A stretch of 64,000 nt of DNA. Source: Pseudoxanthomonas sp. PXM03. Its GTDB lineage: Bacteria; Pseudomonadota; Gammaproteobacteria; Xanthomonadales; Xanthomonadaceae. Shown in pieces: positions 30,721-41,331 of this stretch. Location: the NCBI RefSeq assembly GCF_014852005.1, contig NZ_JACVAU010000002.1, forward strand, positions 992,001-1,056,000. Reading direction: 5' to 3'. Below the pieces are notes generated by a model. The model was not told where the DNA came from. It saw nothing but the letters and a program-made list of their open reading frames with translations, and did not search any database. Numbering within the stretch: the first letter of the stretch is position 1; each line of letters starts with the position of its first letter. Made by a program: the position numbers and the translations under genes.

Positions 30721-31640
30721 CAGGCGGCTTCCTTCTGGGTGGCATCGCGGGTGAGGGCGAGGAAGGCGTCCGCCAGACCGGCGCGTTGCACTTCCAGGTC
30801 GGACAGGGTGGCGTCTTCGGCCAGCAGGCGGCGCACGATGGGTTCGGCGAACTCGGCCACGACTTCCAGCCGCTCGCCGTCGCGTTGCGCAAGTTGCACG
30901 CCCGGCCACTCCTGCACGTGCGCGGCCGACAGCGAACTGCTGCAGCGGATGCGACGCTGGGACACGCGCGCGCGGATCTGCGCCACGGTGCCCTCGGCCA
31001 CTGCGCGGCCGTGGTTCACCACCACCACGCGATCGGCCAGTGCCTCGGCTTCTTCCAGGTAATGCGTGGTCAGCAATACCGCGCAGCCCTGCGCGCTGAG
31101 TTCGCGGATCGCCTTCCAAAGCGTCTGCCGCGCATCGATGTCCAGCCCGGTGGTGGGCTCGTCGAGGAACAGCAGCGCCGGCCGGCCGCATACCGCCAGC
31201 GCGAACTGCACGCGGCGCTGCTGGCCGCCCGACAATTGCCCGTAGCGGCGCTCCATCAGACCATCCAGTCCGGCCAGCGCTACGCAGTCGGCCACGCTGC
31301 GGGGCTGCGGGTAATAGCTGCGCGTCAGGTCGATCAGTTCCCGCACCTTGAGGGTGTCGGGCACTGCGGCGCTCTGCAGCATCACGCCCACGCGGCGGCG
31401 TGCTTCCAGCGCCTGCGGCGGCAGGCCGAACAGGTCGGCACTCCCCGCATCCGCGCGCTGCAGGCCCAGCAGCAGGCTGATCGCGGTGGTCTTGCCCGCC
31501 CCGTTGGGACCGAGCAATGCCAGCACCTGGCCTGAGGGCAGGCTCAGATCCAGCCCGTCCAGCGCCAGGGTCTTGCCGTAGAGATGGCGGACGCCGCGCA
31601 GGCGGGCCAGGGGTGCGGAGGTGAAGCTTGCCACGTTCAT
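30720..31640 (-). CDS. ABC transporter ATP-binding protein (DrrA/CcmA-like)
   Basis: 306 residues. Walker A is LLGPNGAGKTTAISLLLG near 43-60, the Q loop VGVMLQ, the signature LSGGQQRRVQFALAV near 138, Walker B LLFLDEPTTGLD near 158 and the switch His in LLTTHYLEEAEALADRV. The C-terminal extension of about 90 residues is typical of drug-export ATPases. First gene of the operon running ATPase, permease, kinase, regulator. Confidence 0.9.
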   Translation of the reverse strand: MNVASFTSAPLARLRGVRHLYGKTLALDGLDLSLPSGQVLALLGPNGAGKTTAISLLLGLQRADAGSADLFGLPPQALEARRRVGVMLQSAAVPDTLKVRELIDLTRSYYPQPRSVADCVALAGLDGLMERRYGQLSGGQQRRVQFALAVCGRPALLFLDEPTTGLDIDARQTLWKAIRELSAQGCAVLLTTHYLEEAEALADRVVVVNHGRAVAEGTVAQIRARVSQRRIRCSSSLSAAHVQEWPGVQLAQRDGERLEVVAEFAEPIVRRLLAEDATLSDLEVQRAGLADAFLALTRDATQKEAA

Positions 31641-31873
31641 GCGATGCCCTCGTCAGTAAGTGGGGGCATCGTGCGCGCATGCGGCACCCGTGATGAGTGC
31701 AGCCCCTCAGGCGAATCAGGTGACAGTTGTCACTGGGATCGCGGAGGGCGCTGCCCCAGGATGCCTCCGGTGGACGGCCCGAGCCGCTCGCCGGCGCAGG
31801 AAGTGACTTCCGGCAACTAGGCTTCCGTTACTCTTGCTGGTCACACTTCCCCGCATTCACCGTCTGGATACGC

Positions 31874-33115
31874 ATGAACACGTCTGCCGACCTGCTGAAG
31901 GAACTCCGCATCGACCGCAAGGCGCCGCCGCCGGCCCCGCCATCGCGCCGTGGCCTGTGGATCACGCTGGGCGTGGTCGTCGCGCTGCTGGTGCTGGCGG
32001 CCGCAGGCTGGGCGTTCTTCGGCCGGGAGAAGCCGATCGAAGTACGCACCGCGCCGACGGTCGCGCTGGGCAACGGCGGTGCGGCGGCTTCGGTACTGGA
32101 TGCTTCCGGTTATGTGGTCGCCCGGCGCATGGCCACAGTGTCGGCGAAGATCACCGGCAAGGTGCGCGAGGTGCTGATCGAGGAAGGCATGAAGGTCGAG
32201 GCGGGCCAGGTGATGGCCACGCTGGACCCGGTCGATGCCGACGCCAGCCGCGCGCTGTCGCAGGCGCAGGTCGAATCGGCGCGTTCACAGGTGGCCAACG
32301 TGCAGGCGCAGCTGACCGAAGCCGAAGCCAACGCACGCCGTTTGTCCTCGCTGGTGCAGCAACAGCTGGTCGCCCGTTCCCAGTACGACCAGGCCGTTGC
32401 CACGCGCGACGCGCTGCGTGCACAGATGCAGGCCGCGCAGCGCAACGTCACCGTCGCGAGCCGCAGCCTGGCGATTTCCGATAACGGCGTGGACAACACC
32501 ATCGTGCGCGCCCCGTTCGCCGGCGTGGTGATCGCCAAGGCCGCGCAACCGGGCGAGATCGTCTCGCCACTGGCCACGGGCGGGTTCACCCGCACCGGTA
32601 TCGGCACCATCGTCGACATGGAATCGCTGGAAGTGGAAGTGGAGGTCAACGAATCCTTCATCGGCCGCGTGCAGCCGAAGATGCCGATCCAGGCCACGCT
32701 GAATGCCTACCCGGACTGGCAGATCCCCGGCGAGGTGATCGCCATCATTCCCACCGCCGACCGCAGCAAGGCCACGGTGAAGGTGCGCGTGGCGCTGAAC
32801 GTCAAGGATCCCCGCATCGTGCCCGACATGGGCGTGCGCGTGAGCTTCCTGGAATCGGCCAAGCCGCAGGCCACGCAGGCACCGAAAGGCGTGCGCGCCC
32901 CGGCCGCCGCCATCAGCGAACGCGACGGCGCCCAGGTGGCGTTCGTGGTGGGCGATGACGACATGGTGGAACAGCGCACGGTGAAGGTCGGCGGCAAGCT
33001 CGGCGACGACGTCCAGGTGACCGACGGCCTGATCGCCGGCGAAACCGTCGTCATCGACGCCCCGGCCGAACTGAAGGACGGCGCCAAGGTGAAGCTGGCC
33101 GAAGACGCCGAATAA
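31874..33115 (+). CDS. HlyD/MacA-family periplasmic adaptor of an ABC efflux system
   Basis: 413 residues. It has an N-terminal cytoplasmic tail, one membrane anchor at about 28-47 (LWITLGVVVALLVLAAAGWAF), then the adaptor. Lipoyl half motifs are VLDASGYVVARRMATVSAKITGKV and VRAPFAGVVIAKAAQPGEIV, on either side of a coiled-coil hairpin of about 75 residues (ASRALSQAQVESARSQVANVQAQLTEAEANARRL). Beta-barrel and membrane-proximal domains end the protein. It links the inner-membrane permeases to an outer-membrane channel. A half-copy repeat separates it from the ATPase gene, but the order adaptor-ATPase-permeases suggests one system. Confidence 0.87.
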   Translation: MNTSADLLKELRIDRKAPPPAPPSRRGLWITLGVVVALLVLAAAGWAFFGREKPIEVRTAPTVALGNGGAAASVLDASGYVVARRMATVSAKITGKVREVLIEEGMKVEAGQVMATLDPVDADASRALSQAQVESARSQVANVQAQLTEAEANARRLSSLVQQQLVARSQYDQAVATRDALRAQMQAAQRNVTVASRSLAISDNGVDNTIVRAPFAGVVIAKAAQPGEIVSPLATGGFTRTGIGTIVDMESLEVEVEVNESFIGRVQPKMPIQATLNAYPDWQIPGEVIAIIPTADRSKATVKVRVALNVKDPRIVPDMGVRVSFLESAKPQATQAPKGVRAPAAAISERDGAQVAFVVGDDDMVEQRTVKVGGKLGDDVQVTDGLIAGETVVIDAPAELKDGAKVKLAEDAE

Positions 33116-33189
33116 GACCCATCGAAACGGCGCGCGTGAGGAAACCCACGCCGCGACGAATCACCGGGTGGTTGCTGGTTGCTGGTTGC

Positions 33190-33425
33190 CTTTGCTCTTG
33201 CCCTACCTGGGCCCCTGAGGTTCGGCAGGCACGGCAGGTCAAACCCCGCAGGGGCGGCGCGCAGGACGCGCGCCGTTTCCGGATGACACAGGATGTGTCT
33301 TCCGGAAATTCCTGCCGGGACTGCGCACCCGCCACGGAGTGGCGGGCGGACCGCCGGGGTGTGCTTTCTTTTGGTTCCTTTTCTTTGCACAAGCAAAGAA
33401 AAGGGACGCCCCGCGGCGAGCGCAC
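33190..33425. repeat. Single arm of the long repeat element
   Basis: Homologous to the right arm of the element at 25031-25525. It shares GGTCAAACCCCGCAGGGGCG, GGGACTGCGCACCCGCC, GCGGACCGCCGGGGTGTGCT and the palindromic end TTTCTTTGCACAAGCAAAGA followed by CGCGGCGAGCG. There is no left arm here. Most of the 516-base gap between adaptor and ATPase genes is this repeat. Confidence 0.75.
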
Positions 33426-33631
33426 CAAAACGACACCCCGCACCGGCCAAGCAGTAATCCGCACCAAGCACGTCCCGCGAACAATCGGCATCGTGTCGAT
33501 AACCGCCTCCCCGCTTCGTCGTACGGAAAGACTTCTCACCACGACCATCAGGTCAGAACCCGCCCTGATTGCCCGCAATGATCACCTTCCCGCGCACACC
33601 ATCCCCGAACACCACCGAAGGAAAACGCCCC

Positions 33632-34321
<690 letters not shown>

Positions 34322-34332
34322 CGGAGGCGGTC

Positions 34333-35493
34333 ATGAAATATTTCTCGCTGATATGGGCCGCGCTGTTCCGCAGCAAGACACGCACCGCGCTGACGCTGCT
34401 GTCGGTGGTGGCGGCGTTCCTGCTGTTCGGACTGCTGGACTCGGTGCGCGTGGCATTCACCTCGGGCGGCGGCGTCACCGGTGCTGATCGCCTGGTGGTG
34501 TCCTCGCGCCTGTCGCTGACGCAGATGCTGCCGCTGAATCTGGAACAGAAGATCGCATCCACCCCCGGGGTCAAGAAGGTGGCCTACGCCGCGTGGTTCG
34601 GCGGCATCTACAAGGACCCGCGGAATTTCTTCCCCAACTTCTCCGTCAGCGACAACTACCTGTCGTTGTATCCGGAGTACGTGGTCTCCGACGCGCAGAT
34701 GAAGGCCTGGCAGAACGACCGCACCGGTGCGATCGTCGGCGAGTCGCTGGCGAAGAAGTTCGGCTGGAAAGTCGGCGACACCATCCCCCTGCAGGCCACC
34801 ATCTTTCCGCAGAAGGACGGCAGCAACGCGTGGCCGCTGACGCTGCGTGGCACGTTCGTCGTCGCCGACGACAAGAAGAAGGGCGAGGAGAACCAGCTGC
34901 TGTTCCACTGGAAGTATTTCGATGAAGCCAACCAGTACGTCAACGGCCAGGTCGGCTGGTACATGGTCAAGCTGGACAACGTGGACCATGCCACGCGAGT
35001 GGCGAAGGCCATCGATGCGATCTCGGAGAATTCCGACCGCGAGACCAAGTCGCAGACCGAGCAGGCGTTCAACCAGTCCTTCCTCAAACAGTTCGCCGAC
35101 ATCGGCTTCATCGTCACCGCCATTATGGGCGCGGTGTTCTTCACCCTGCTGCTGCTGACCGGCAACACCATGGCGCAGGCCGTGCGCGACCGCGTACCGG
35201 AGCTGGCCATCCTGAAGACGCTGGGCTTCACCAACGGCAGCGTGCTGGCGCTGGTACTGGCCGAGTCGGTGCTGCTGGTGGTGCTGGGCGGACTGATCGG
35301 CATGGGACTGGCGGCCATCATGGTGCCGGTGCTGGCGGCGCTGACAGGCGGAGCACTGCCGATCGGCGCCATTCCTGTCGAGACATGGGTGATGGGGCTG
35401 GCGCTGATGGTGGGCATCGGCCTGGTGGTGGGGGCGCTGCCTTCACTGCGCGCGATGCGCCTGAAGATCGTCGATGCACTGGCCGGCCGCTGA
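34333..35493 (+). CDS. FtsX-like (MacB-type) ABC permease, first copy
   Basis: 386 residues. It has an N-terminal membrane segment near 17-35 (LTLLSVVAAFLLFGLLDSV), a periplasmic MacB-core-like domain of about 220 residues and three C-terminal segments at about 255-280 (IGFIVTAIMGAVFFTLLLLTG), 312-335 (LVLAESVLLVVLGGLIGMGL) and 350-372. The ELAILKTLGFTNGSVL loop is the FtsX-domain coupling helix. It probably pairs with the second, non-identical permease as a heterodimer driven by the upstream ATPase. Confidence 0.87.
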   Translation: MKYFSLIWAALFRSKTRTALTLLSVVAAFLLFGLLDSVRVAFTSGGGVTGADRLVVSSRLSLTQMLPLNLEQKIASTPGVKKVAYAAWFGGIYKDPRNFFPNFSVSDNYLSLYPEYVVSDAQMKAWQNDRTGAIVGESLAKKFGWKVGDTIPLQATIFPQKDGSNAWPLTLRGTFVVADDKKKGEENQLLFHWKYFDEANQYVNGQVGWYMVKLDNVDHATRVAKAIDAISENSDRETKSQTEQAFNQSFLKQFADIGFIVTAIMGAVFFTLLLLTGNTMAQAVRDRVPELAILKTLGFTNGSVLALVLAESVLLVVLGGLIGMGLAAIMVPVLAALTGGALPIGAIPVETWVMGLALMVGIGLVVGALPSLRAMRLKIVDALAGR

Positions 35494-35505
35494 GGAGAGA
35501 ACGCG

Positions 35506-36819
35506 ATGAAGAAGAATTTCTGGATCGGAAACCTGATCGCGGTGGTCTGCATCGTCCTGGGACTGGTGGCGTGGATCATGTTGCCCTGGCAGGGCGTGCT
35601 GGGCGTCGTCGTGCTGCTGGGCGTGTGGCTGGCCTTCACCCGCACCGGCCGCGTCGCACTGGCGGCGACCCGCATCGGCATCGCCAGCCTGCCGCAGCGC
35701 TGGGGCGCATCGTCGGTGATCATCGTGGGCATTGCCGGCGTGGTCGGCGTGCTGGTGGCGATGCTGGCGATGGGCGCGGGCTTCGAGGCCACGCTCAAGC
35801 AGACCGGCAACGAGACCACCGCCATCCTGCTGCGTGGCGGTTCGCAGGCGGAGACCAATTCCGTCATCACCCGCGACCAGTCGCCGCTGATCGGCAGCCT
35901 GCCCGGCATCGCCAAGGACGCGCAGGGCCGTGCGGTGGTGTCGGGCGAGCTGTCGCAGGTGGTCAACCTGCCCACCGCCAGCACCGGTGAGGACGCCAAC
36001 GCGCAGTTCCGCGGCGTCAGCGATGCGGCATGGGCCATCCGGCCGAACATCAAGATCATCGAGGGCCGCAAGTTCAACGTGGGCGTGCGCGAGATCGTGG
36101 TGGGCCAGGGCGCGAAAGGGCAGTACCGCGGGCTGGATGTAGGCAAGACCATCAAGTTGGGCAACCAGGACTGGACGGTGGTGGGCGTGTTCGCCGCCGG
36201 CGATGCCTTCGACTCGGAACTGTGGACGGACATCGAAACGCTCTCGTCGGCGTACGACCGGCGTGCCTTCCAGTCCGTCACCGTGGGACTGGACGGCAAG
36301 GAGGGTTTCGCGAAGCTGAAAGCCGCCCTGGAAGACGACCCGCGGCTGAAGCTGGACGTGCAGACCACGCAGGACTATTACTCCAAGCAGACCCGGCAGC
36401 TGACCACGATCATCACCTGGCTCAGCATCGTCATCGGCGCGATCATGGCGGTGGGTGCCGTGTTCGGCGCGTTGAACACGATGTACGCGGCCGTCGCCGG
36501 ACGCGCACGCGAGATCGCCACCATGCGCGCGATCGGCTTCCGCGGACTGCCGGTGGTGATGGCGGTGATGCTGGAGACGATGCTGCTGGCCCTGCTGGGC
36601 GGCGTACTGGGCGGACTGATCGCCTGGGCCATCTTCAATGGCTACAGCGTGGCGACGTTGGGGTCGAACTTCAGCCAGGTGGTGTTCCAGTTCAAGGTGA
36701 CGCCGGAGCTGTTGTGGAGCGGCTTGAAATGGGCGCTGGGTATCGGCTTGGTGGGCGGGCTGTTCCCCGCGCTGCGCGCGGCACGGCTGCCGATCACGCA
36801 GGCGTTGCGCGCGATCTGA
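35506..36819 (+). CDS. FtsX-like (MacB-type) ABC permease, second copy
   Basis: 437 residues. It carries an extra N-terminal hydrophobic segment (NLIAVVCIVLGLVAWIMLPWQGVLGVVVLLGV), then the usual first FtsX segment near 75 (VIIVGIAGVVGVLVAMLAMG), a periplasmic domain with WAIRPNIKIIEGRKF, and three C-terminal spans with the coupling loop AGRAREIATMRAIGFRGLPV. It starts 12 bases after the first permease. The pair with adaptor and ATPase matches MacAB-like export of peptides, lipids or macrolides; the substrate is unknown. A strong terminator follows. Confidence 0.87.
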   Translation: MKKNFWIGNLIAVVCIVLGLVAWIMLPWQGVLGVVVLLGVWLAFTRTGRVALAATRIGIASLPQRWGASSVIIVGIAGVVGVLVAMLAMGAGFEATLKQTGNETTAILLRGGSQAETNSVITRDQSPLIGSLPGIAKDAQGRAVVSGELSQVVNLPTASTGEDANAQFRGVSDAAWAIRPNIKIIEGRKFNVGVREIVVGQGAKGQYRGLDVGKTIKLGNQDWTVVGVFAAGDAFDSELWTDIETLSSAYDRRAFQSVTVGLDGKEGFAKLKAALEDDPRLKLDVQTTQDYYSKQTRQLTTIITWLSIVIGAIMAVGAVFGALNTMYAAVAGRAREIATMRAIGFRGLPVVMAVMLETMLLALLGGVLGGLIAWAIFNGYSVATLGSNFSQVVFQFKVTPELLWSGLKWALGIGLVGGLFPALRAARLPITQALRAI

Positions 36820-36831
36820 CCCTGCCATGAC

Positions 36832-36855
36832 AGGCACCGGCCTGCGCCGGTGCCT
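36832..36855. terminator. Bidirectional terminator between export operon and mocA-like gene
   Basis: AGGCACCGGC and GCCGGTGCCT form a 10-bp perfect stem with a 4-base loop followed by TGTTCCTTC. It is placed between convergent genes. Confidence 0.75.
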
Positions 36856-36864
36856 GTTCCTTCA

Positions 36865-37476
36865 TCACGCTTCCACAGGGTCCAGCCACCCCTTCGCCAC
36901 GGCGACCGCCACATCATCCGGAGTGTCGATATCGTGCTCCAGACTGGGGGCGTCGCAGGCCGCGACCCCCGCATCCGTGGCGCTGAGCACGTCGCGCAAT
37001 CCGCGGTCGCCATCCGGCAATGTCCGCGCCTGACGCAGCATGGCAGGCGATACGAGCGCCGGAATACCGAGCCGGTCGCCGAACCGCGTTGCCGCTGCTC
37101 CTGCATCCGCGCGTTGCGCGGCCTCCCGCAATCCATGCAGATGCGCGGCCTCCAGCGCAGGCTGGTCGCAGGCGAGCAGGAAGGTGGTGCCCGCGTGTGT
37201 CGCGAGCGCTTCCGCCGCCACGCGCACGCTGCCCGCCATGCCGGACGACCAGGCGGGATTGACCACGCATTCGACCGGCAGGTCCGCCAACGCGGCACGC
37301 ATGTCGTCCGCCCGTGCACCGATGATGACGAGCACGCGCGACGCACCGGACTCCAGTGCGAGCCGGGCCACGCGATGCACCAGCGCTTCTCCGTCGCGCG
37401 TAAGCAGCTGCTTCGGCCGCCCGAGCCGACGACTGCTGCCTGCCGCCAGCACGACCGCCGCGAGCAACGCGCTCAT
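36865..37476 (-). CDS. MocA-type molybdenum cofactor cytidylyltransferase / nucleotidyltransferase
   Basis: 203 residues. It is likely to transfer CMP to molybdopterin to make the cytosine dinucleotide cofactor. It begins with the nucleotidyltransferase signature VVLAAGSSRRLGRPKQLL (residues 8-25). LVIIGARADDM near 49, NPAWSSGMAGSVRVA near 73, FLLACDQPAL near 98 and DIDTPDDVAVAV near 183 complete the MobA/MocA fold. Its ATG overlaps the XdhC-like stop (ATGA). It is divergently placed from the molybdenum hydroxylase genes, whose IorB-type subunit is expected to use this cofactor form. Confidence 0.82.
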   Translation of the reverse strand: MSALLAAVVLAAGSSRRLGRPKQLLTRDGEALVHRVARLALESGASRVLVIIGARADDMRAALADLPVECVVNPAWSSGMAGSVRVAAEALATHAGTTFLLACDQPALEAAHLHGLREAAQRADAGAAATRFGDRLGIPALVSPAMLRQARTLPDGDRGLRDVLSATDAGVAACDAPSLEHDIDTPDDVAVAVAKGWLDPVEA

Positions 37477-38444
37477 GCCGATTCGCCGTGATGCCAGGCC
37501 TGCAGCTGCGCGGCGATGCTCAATGCGATTGCCTCCGGTCCCTGGCCACCCAGTTTCAGGCCGACCGGCGAACGCAGTCGCTGCGACAGCACGCCATGCA
37601 GGTGCGCGGGAATCACCCGCAGCAGGTCTTCGCGCCGGCGCACCGGGCCGAGCAGGCCGACGAACGGGATGGCGACCTGCGCCAGCGCCACCAGCGCTTC
37701 GCGATCATGTTCGAAATGGTGATGCATCACCAGCGCTGCATGCGGCGCGGGCCGCAGCACGCGAAGCGCTTCGTCGGGCGCGCGCATCAGCCATGCATCG
37801 GCGATATCGGTATCGGGAATCCAGCGCGCGCGCCGCTCCACCACGGTGACGTGCCAACCGAGCTGGCGCAGCCAGCCCACCAGCGGTGACGTTTCGGGAC
37901 CGGCGCCGAAGATCGCCACGCGCGGCGGCGGCGAAACGACCACATCGCCAGCGGTGTTCCCGATCGCCCCGGACGCTGCCAATGGCAGGTGCCAGTCCAG
38001 GCAGATGTCGCCTACCCGCGCCTGCACCTCGCCCCCGGCGGATATGCGGAGCGAAAGCGGCCCCTCTCCCTGCCACCACGCCTGCACCGCACGCGACCAG
38101 CCCGGCAGGCGGTCCAGCGGCAGCAGCGCCAAGTGCAGGCGACCACGACAGCCGACGGCGGAGCCTGCCAGCAGGTCCTCGTCATCGCGCGTGTCGATCT
38201 CCATCGCATCGAGGTGCCCTTCGGCGACCGCATGACGGGCACGCCGCGCGATCTCCGGTTCCAGGCAACCCCCGCTCAGCCAGCCGGTCTGCGCATCGTC
38301 CGCCGCGAACACCGCCATCGCACCCTGGCGGACATAGGTGGAGCCTTCGGTGGCGGTCACGACCACCAAGGCGCTGCCGTCGGCGGCCTCGCTGGCGCGC
38401 GCGGATACTTCCAGCGGATGGCGGTGGACGGACATGCCGGCCAC
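37473..38444 (-). CDS. XdhC-family molybdenum cofactor insertion chaperone
   Basis: 323 residues. The N-terminal XdhC/CoxI domain has [20 protein letters not shown] near 27-46 and [16 protein letters not shown] near 54-69. A C-terminal Rossmann-like domain follows with [31 protein letters not shown] near 170-200, [13 protein letters not shown] and [13 protein letters not shown]. XdhC proteins bind and protect sulphurated molybdenum cofactor before insertion into hydroxylases. A second ATG 9 bases downstream (MSVHRH) is equally possible as a start. It is co-transcribed with the MocA-like gene. Confidence 0.85.
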   Translation of the reverse strand: MAGMSVHRHPLEVSARASEAADGSALVVVTATEGSTYVRQGAMAVFAADDAQTGWLSGGCLEPEIARRARHAVAEGHLDAMEIDTRDDEDLLAGSAVGCRGRLHLALLPLDRLPGWSRAVQAWWQGEGPLSLRISAGGEVQARVGDICLDWHLPLAASGAIGNTAGDVVVSPPPRVAIFGAGPETSPLVGWLRQLGWHVTVVERRARWIPDTDIADAWLMRAPDEALRVLRPAPHAALVMHHHFEHDREALVALAQVAIPFVGLLGPVRRREDLLRVIPAHLHGVLSQRLRSPVGLKLGGQGPEAIALSIAAQLQAWHHGESA

Positions 38445-38606
38445 GATGGCGCAAGCACGGGGCCGAAGGCAACGCCTCCCGCAGCGGTCCGCGCATCGGG
38501 CAATGATCCCGCAGGATCATGCAAGCATCGGCCCCCGCCTTCACTGGCACGGCACGTTTCCGCGGAGTATCGTCAGCCGGTCCCACGCCGCCGCCAGGGA
38601 GACACC

Positions 38607-39062
38607 ATGAAGTTGAACGTCAACGGTTCCGAGCGCGACATCGATGCGCCGGATGACATGCCGCTGTTGTGGGTCCTGCGCGACCTGATGGGATTGACCG
38701 GCACCAAGTTCGGTTGCGGCATCGCACAGTGCGGCGCCTGCACGGTGCATGTCGATGGCTCGCCGCTCCGTGCCTGCATCACGCCCGCTTCCGCCGTCGC
38801 CGGTAAGAAGATCACCACCATCGAAGGCCTGTCGGCCGACGGCTCGCATCCGGTGCAGAAGGCGTGGGCGGAACTGGACGTGGTGCAGTGCGGTTACTGC
38901 CAGTCCGGCCAGATCATGTCGGCGGTGGCGTTGCTGGCCGTGGTACCCACGCCCACCGACAGCGACATCGACCAGGCGCTCTCCGGCAACCTGTGCCGCT
39001 GCGGCACGTACCAGCGCATCCGCGCCGCCGTGCATCGCGCGGCGGAACTGGGCAAAGCCTGA
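38607..39062 (+). CDS. [2Fe-2S] subunit of a molybdenum hydroxylase (IorA-like)
   Basis: 151 residues. The plant-ferredoxin cluster is [17 protein letters not shown]...RAC near 36-60, and the second cluster is [12 protein letters not shown] near 98 with LCRCGTY near 132, giving the eight expected cysteines. It passes electrons from the molybdenum site to an acceptor. AGGGAGACACC precedes the ATG. It carries no signal peptide and is presumably carried out with the Tat-dependent large subunit encoded next. Confidence 0.92.
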   Translation: MKLNVNGSERDIDAPDDMPLLWVLRDLMGLTGTKFGCGIAQCGACTVHVDGSPLRACITPASAVAGKKITTIEGLSADGSHPVQKAWAELDVVQCGYCQSGQIMSAVALLAVVPTPTDSDIDQALSGNLCRCGTYQRIRAAVHRAAELGKA

Positions 39063-39128
39063 TCCCCATGCATCCACGGCGCTCCCTGCGCCGTGGCCCC
39101 GATCCGATGTTCGACGGAGGTCGTATCC

Positions 39129-41321
39129 GTGAACCTTGAACTGAAATCCTCGCGCCGCGACTTCCTGCGCTCCACCGCCCTCGTCGGCGGCGGACTGGTC
39201 GTCGGCATCGCCGTTCCCGGCGCCCACCGCTTCGCCTGGGCGCAGGAGGGCCAGCCCGCTGCCGCCGCTGCGTTCGTGCCCAATGCGTTCCTGCGCATCG
39301 CCGCGGACGATTCGATCACCGTGCTGCTCGCGCATGCCGAAATGGGCCAGGGCATCTGGACCACGCTGCCGATGCTGATCGCCGAGGAACTGGACGCGGA
39401 CTGGTCGAAGGTCCGCGTCGAGCACGGTCCGGCCGACAAGGCCTACACCAGCCCCGTGTTCGGCATGCAGGGCACGGGCGGATCGACCACCACGTGGTCG
39501 GAGTTCGACCGTTACCGCCAGGCCGGTGCCATCGCCCGGGCGATGCTGCTGCAGGCAGCCGCCGCGCGCCTCAACGTGCCGGTGACCGAGCTGCGTACCG
39601 AGAACGGCGCCGTGGTCTCCGGCAACCAGCGCCTGCGCTATGGCGAACTCGCCGATGCCGCCGGCAAGCTCACCGCGCCCGATCCTGCGTCGCTGAAACT
39701 GCGCGACCCGAAGGACTGGCGCCTGATCGGCAAGGCGACCAAGCGGCTGGATACGCCGGAGAAGATCACCGGGCGTGCGGTGTTCGGCATGGACGTGCAG
39801 TTCGACGGCCTGCTGACCGCCGTGGTGCTGCGTTCGCCGGTGTTCGGCGGCAAGGTCAAGACCTTCGATGCCACCGCCGCCCGCGCCGTGCCCGGCGTGC
39901 GCGACGTGGTGCAGGTGCCCAGCGGCGTGGCCGTGGTGGCGAACCACTTCTGGGCGGCGAAGCTGGGGCGCGATGCATTGCAGGTGGTGTGGGAGGCCGG
40001 CGACGGCGCCAAGCTCGACAGCGCGACGCTGCGTCAGGAATTCTCCCAACTGGCGACCACCGACGGCCCGACCGCCGTGCGCGCCGGCGACGTCATCGCC
40101 GAACTCGGCAAGGCCGCGAAGACGGTCGATGCCGAGTACGCCGTGCCCTACCTCGCACACGCGGCGATGGAGCCCTTGAACTGCACCGTCAAGATCGGCG
40201 ACGGCGAGTGCGACATCTGGTGCGGCACGCAGTTCCCCACCCTGGACCAGAACAGCACCGCGAAGATCCTCGGCATTCCCCCCGAGAAAGTCCGCATCCA
40301 CACGCCTTTCCTGGGCGGCGGGTTCGGTCGTCGCGCCACGCCCGACTCGGACGTGGTGTCCGAAGCCGTGCACGTGGCCAAGGCCGCGAAAGCGCCGGTC
40401 AAGACGGTGTGGACGCGCGAGGACGACACGCGCGGCGGTTACTACCGGTCCGCGTTCGTCGAGAAGATCAAGGTCGGCCTGGGCGAAGACGGCACGCCTG
40501 TCGCATGGCACCAGGTGATGGTGGGCCAATCGATCATGGCCGGCACCTTCATGGAAGCGATGATGGTCAAGGACGGCATCGATGCCACCTCGACCGAAGG
40601 CGTCGCCAACTCGCCCTACGTGCTCGGCACGCCCGCGCACAGGGTGGACCTGCATTCGCCGAAGACCGGCATCCCCGTGCTGTGGTGGCGCTCGGTGGGC
40701 CACAGCGTCAACGGCTTCGTGATGGAGAGTTTCGTCGACGAACTGGCGCATGCGGCCGGCAAGGATCCGGTGGAGTACCGGCGTGGCCTGTTGAAGGACC
40801 ATCCGCGCCATCTGGCCGCGCTGAACCTGGCCGCGGAAAAAGCCGGATGGGCGACGCCCGCCACCCAGGGACGCGGACGCGGCATCGCCGTGCACGAATC
40901 GTTCGGCAGCTACGTCGCGCAGGTCGCCGAGGTATCGGTGGAGGATGGCCGGATCCGCGTGCACCGCGTGGTCTGCGCAATCGACTGCGGCGTGGCGGTC
41001 AATCCAGCCGCCGTCGCAGCGCAGATGGAATCCGGCATCGTCTTCGGGCTCGGCGCCACGCTGCATTCCGCGCTGACGCTCAAGGAGGGCCAGGTGCAGG
41101 AATCCAACTACCACGACTACCGCGTGCTGCGCATGCACGAGATGCCGAAGATCGAGGTCCACATCGTGCCGAGTACCGACAGGATGGGCGGCGTGGGCGA
41201 GCCCGGTACGCCGCCGATCGCACCCGCCGTGGCCAACGCCGTGTTCGCCCTGACCGGACAGCGTTTGCGCGAACTTCCCCTGCAACTGCCCGTTGCTGCC
41301 ACCCCCGCACCGACCGCCTGA
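39129..41321 (+). CDS. Molybdopterin-binding subunit of xanthine dehydrogenase family (IorB/aldehyde oxidase-like), Tat-exported
   Basis: 730 residues from a GTG placed 8 bases after GGAGG. The N-terminus has a twin-arginine signal, [19 protein letters not shown]. Two related substrate/cofactor regions follow: [21 protein letters not shown] near 54 and the Mo-pterin stretches [17 protein letters not shown] near 394 and [19 protein letters not shown] near 592. The catalytic Glu lies in [20 protein letters not shown] near 695. It hydroxylates N-heterocycles or aldehydes in the periplasm; the substrate is not readable. It lies between its Fe-S subunit and a cytochrome gene, so electrons probably flow to the respiratory chain. 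Confidence 0.88.
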   Translation: MNLELKSSRRDFLRSTALVGGGLVVGIAVPGAHRFAWAQEGQPAAAAAFVPNAFLRIAADDSITVLLAHAEMGQGIWTTLPMLIAEELDADWSKVRVEHGPADKAYTSPVFGMQGTGGSTTTWSEFDRYRQAGAIARAMLLQAAAARLNVPVTELRTENGAVVSGNQRLRYGELADAAGKLTAPDPASLKLRDPKDWRLIGKATKRLDTPEKITGRAVFGMDVQFDGLLTAVVLRSPVFGGKVKTFDATAARAVPGVRDVVQVPSGVAVVANHFWAAKLGRDALQVVWEAGDGAKLDSATLRQEFSQLATTDGPTAVRAGDVIAELGKAAKTVDAEYAVPYLAHAAMEPLNCTVKIGDGECDIWCGTQFPTLDQNSTAKILGIPPEKVRIHTPFLGGGFGRRATPDSDVVSEAVHVAKAAKAPVKTVWTREDDTRGGYYRSAFVEKIKVGLGEDGTPVAWHQVMVGQSIMAGTFMEAMMVKDGIDATSTEGVANSPYVLGTPAHRVDLHSPKTGIPVLWWRSVGHSVNGFVMESFVDELAHAAGKDPVEYRRGLLKDHPRHLAALNLAAEKAGWATPATQGRGRGIAVHESFGSYVAQVAEVSVEDGRIRVHRVVCAIDCGVAVNPAAVAAQMESGIVFGLGATLHSALTLKEGQVQESNYHDYRVLRMHEMPKIEVHIVPSTDRMGGVGEPGTPPIAPAVANAVFALTGQRLRELPLQLPVAATPAPTA

Positions 41322-41331
41322 GGAGACCGCC

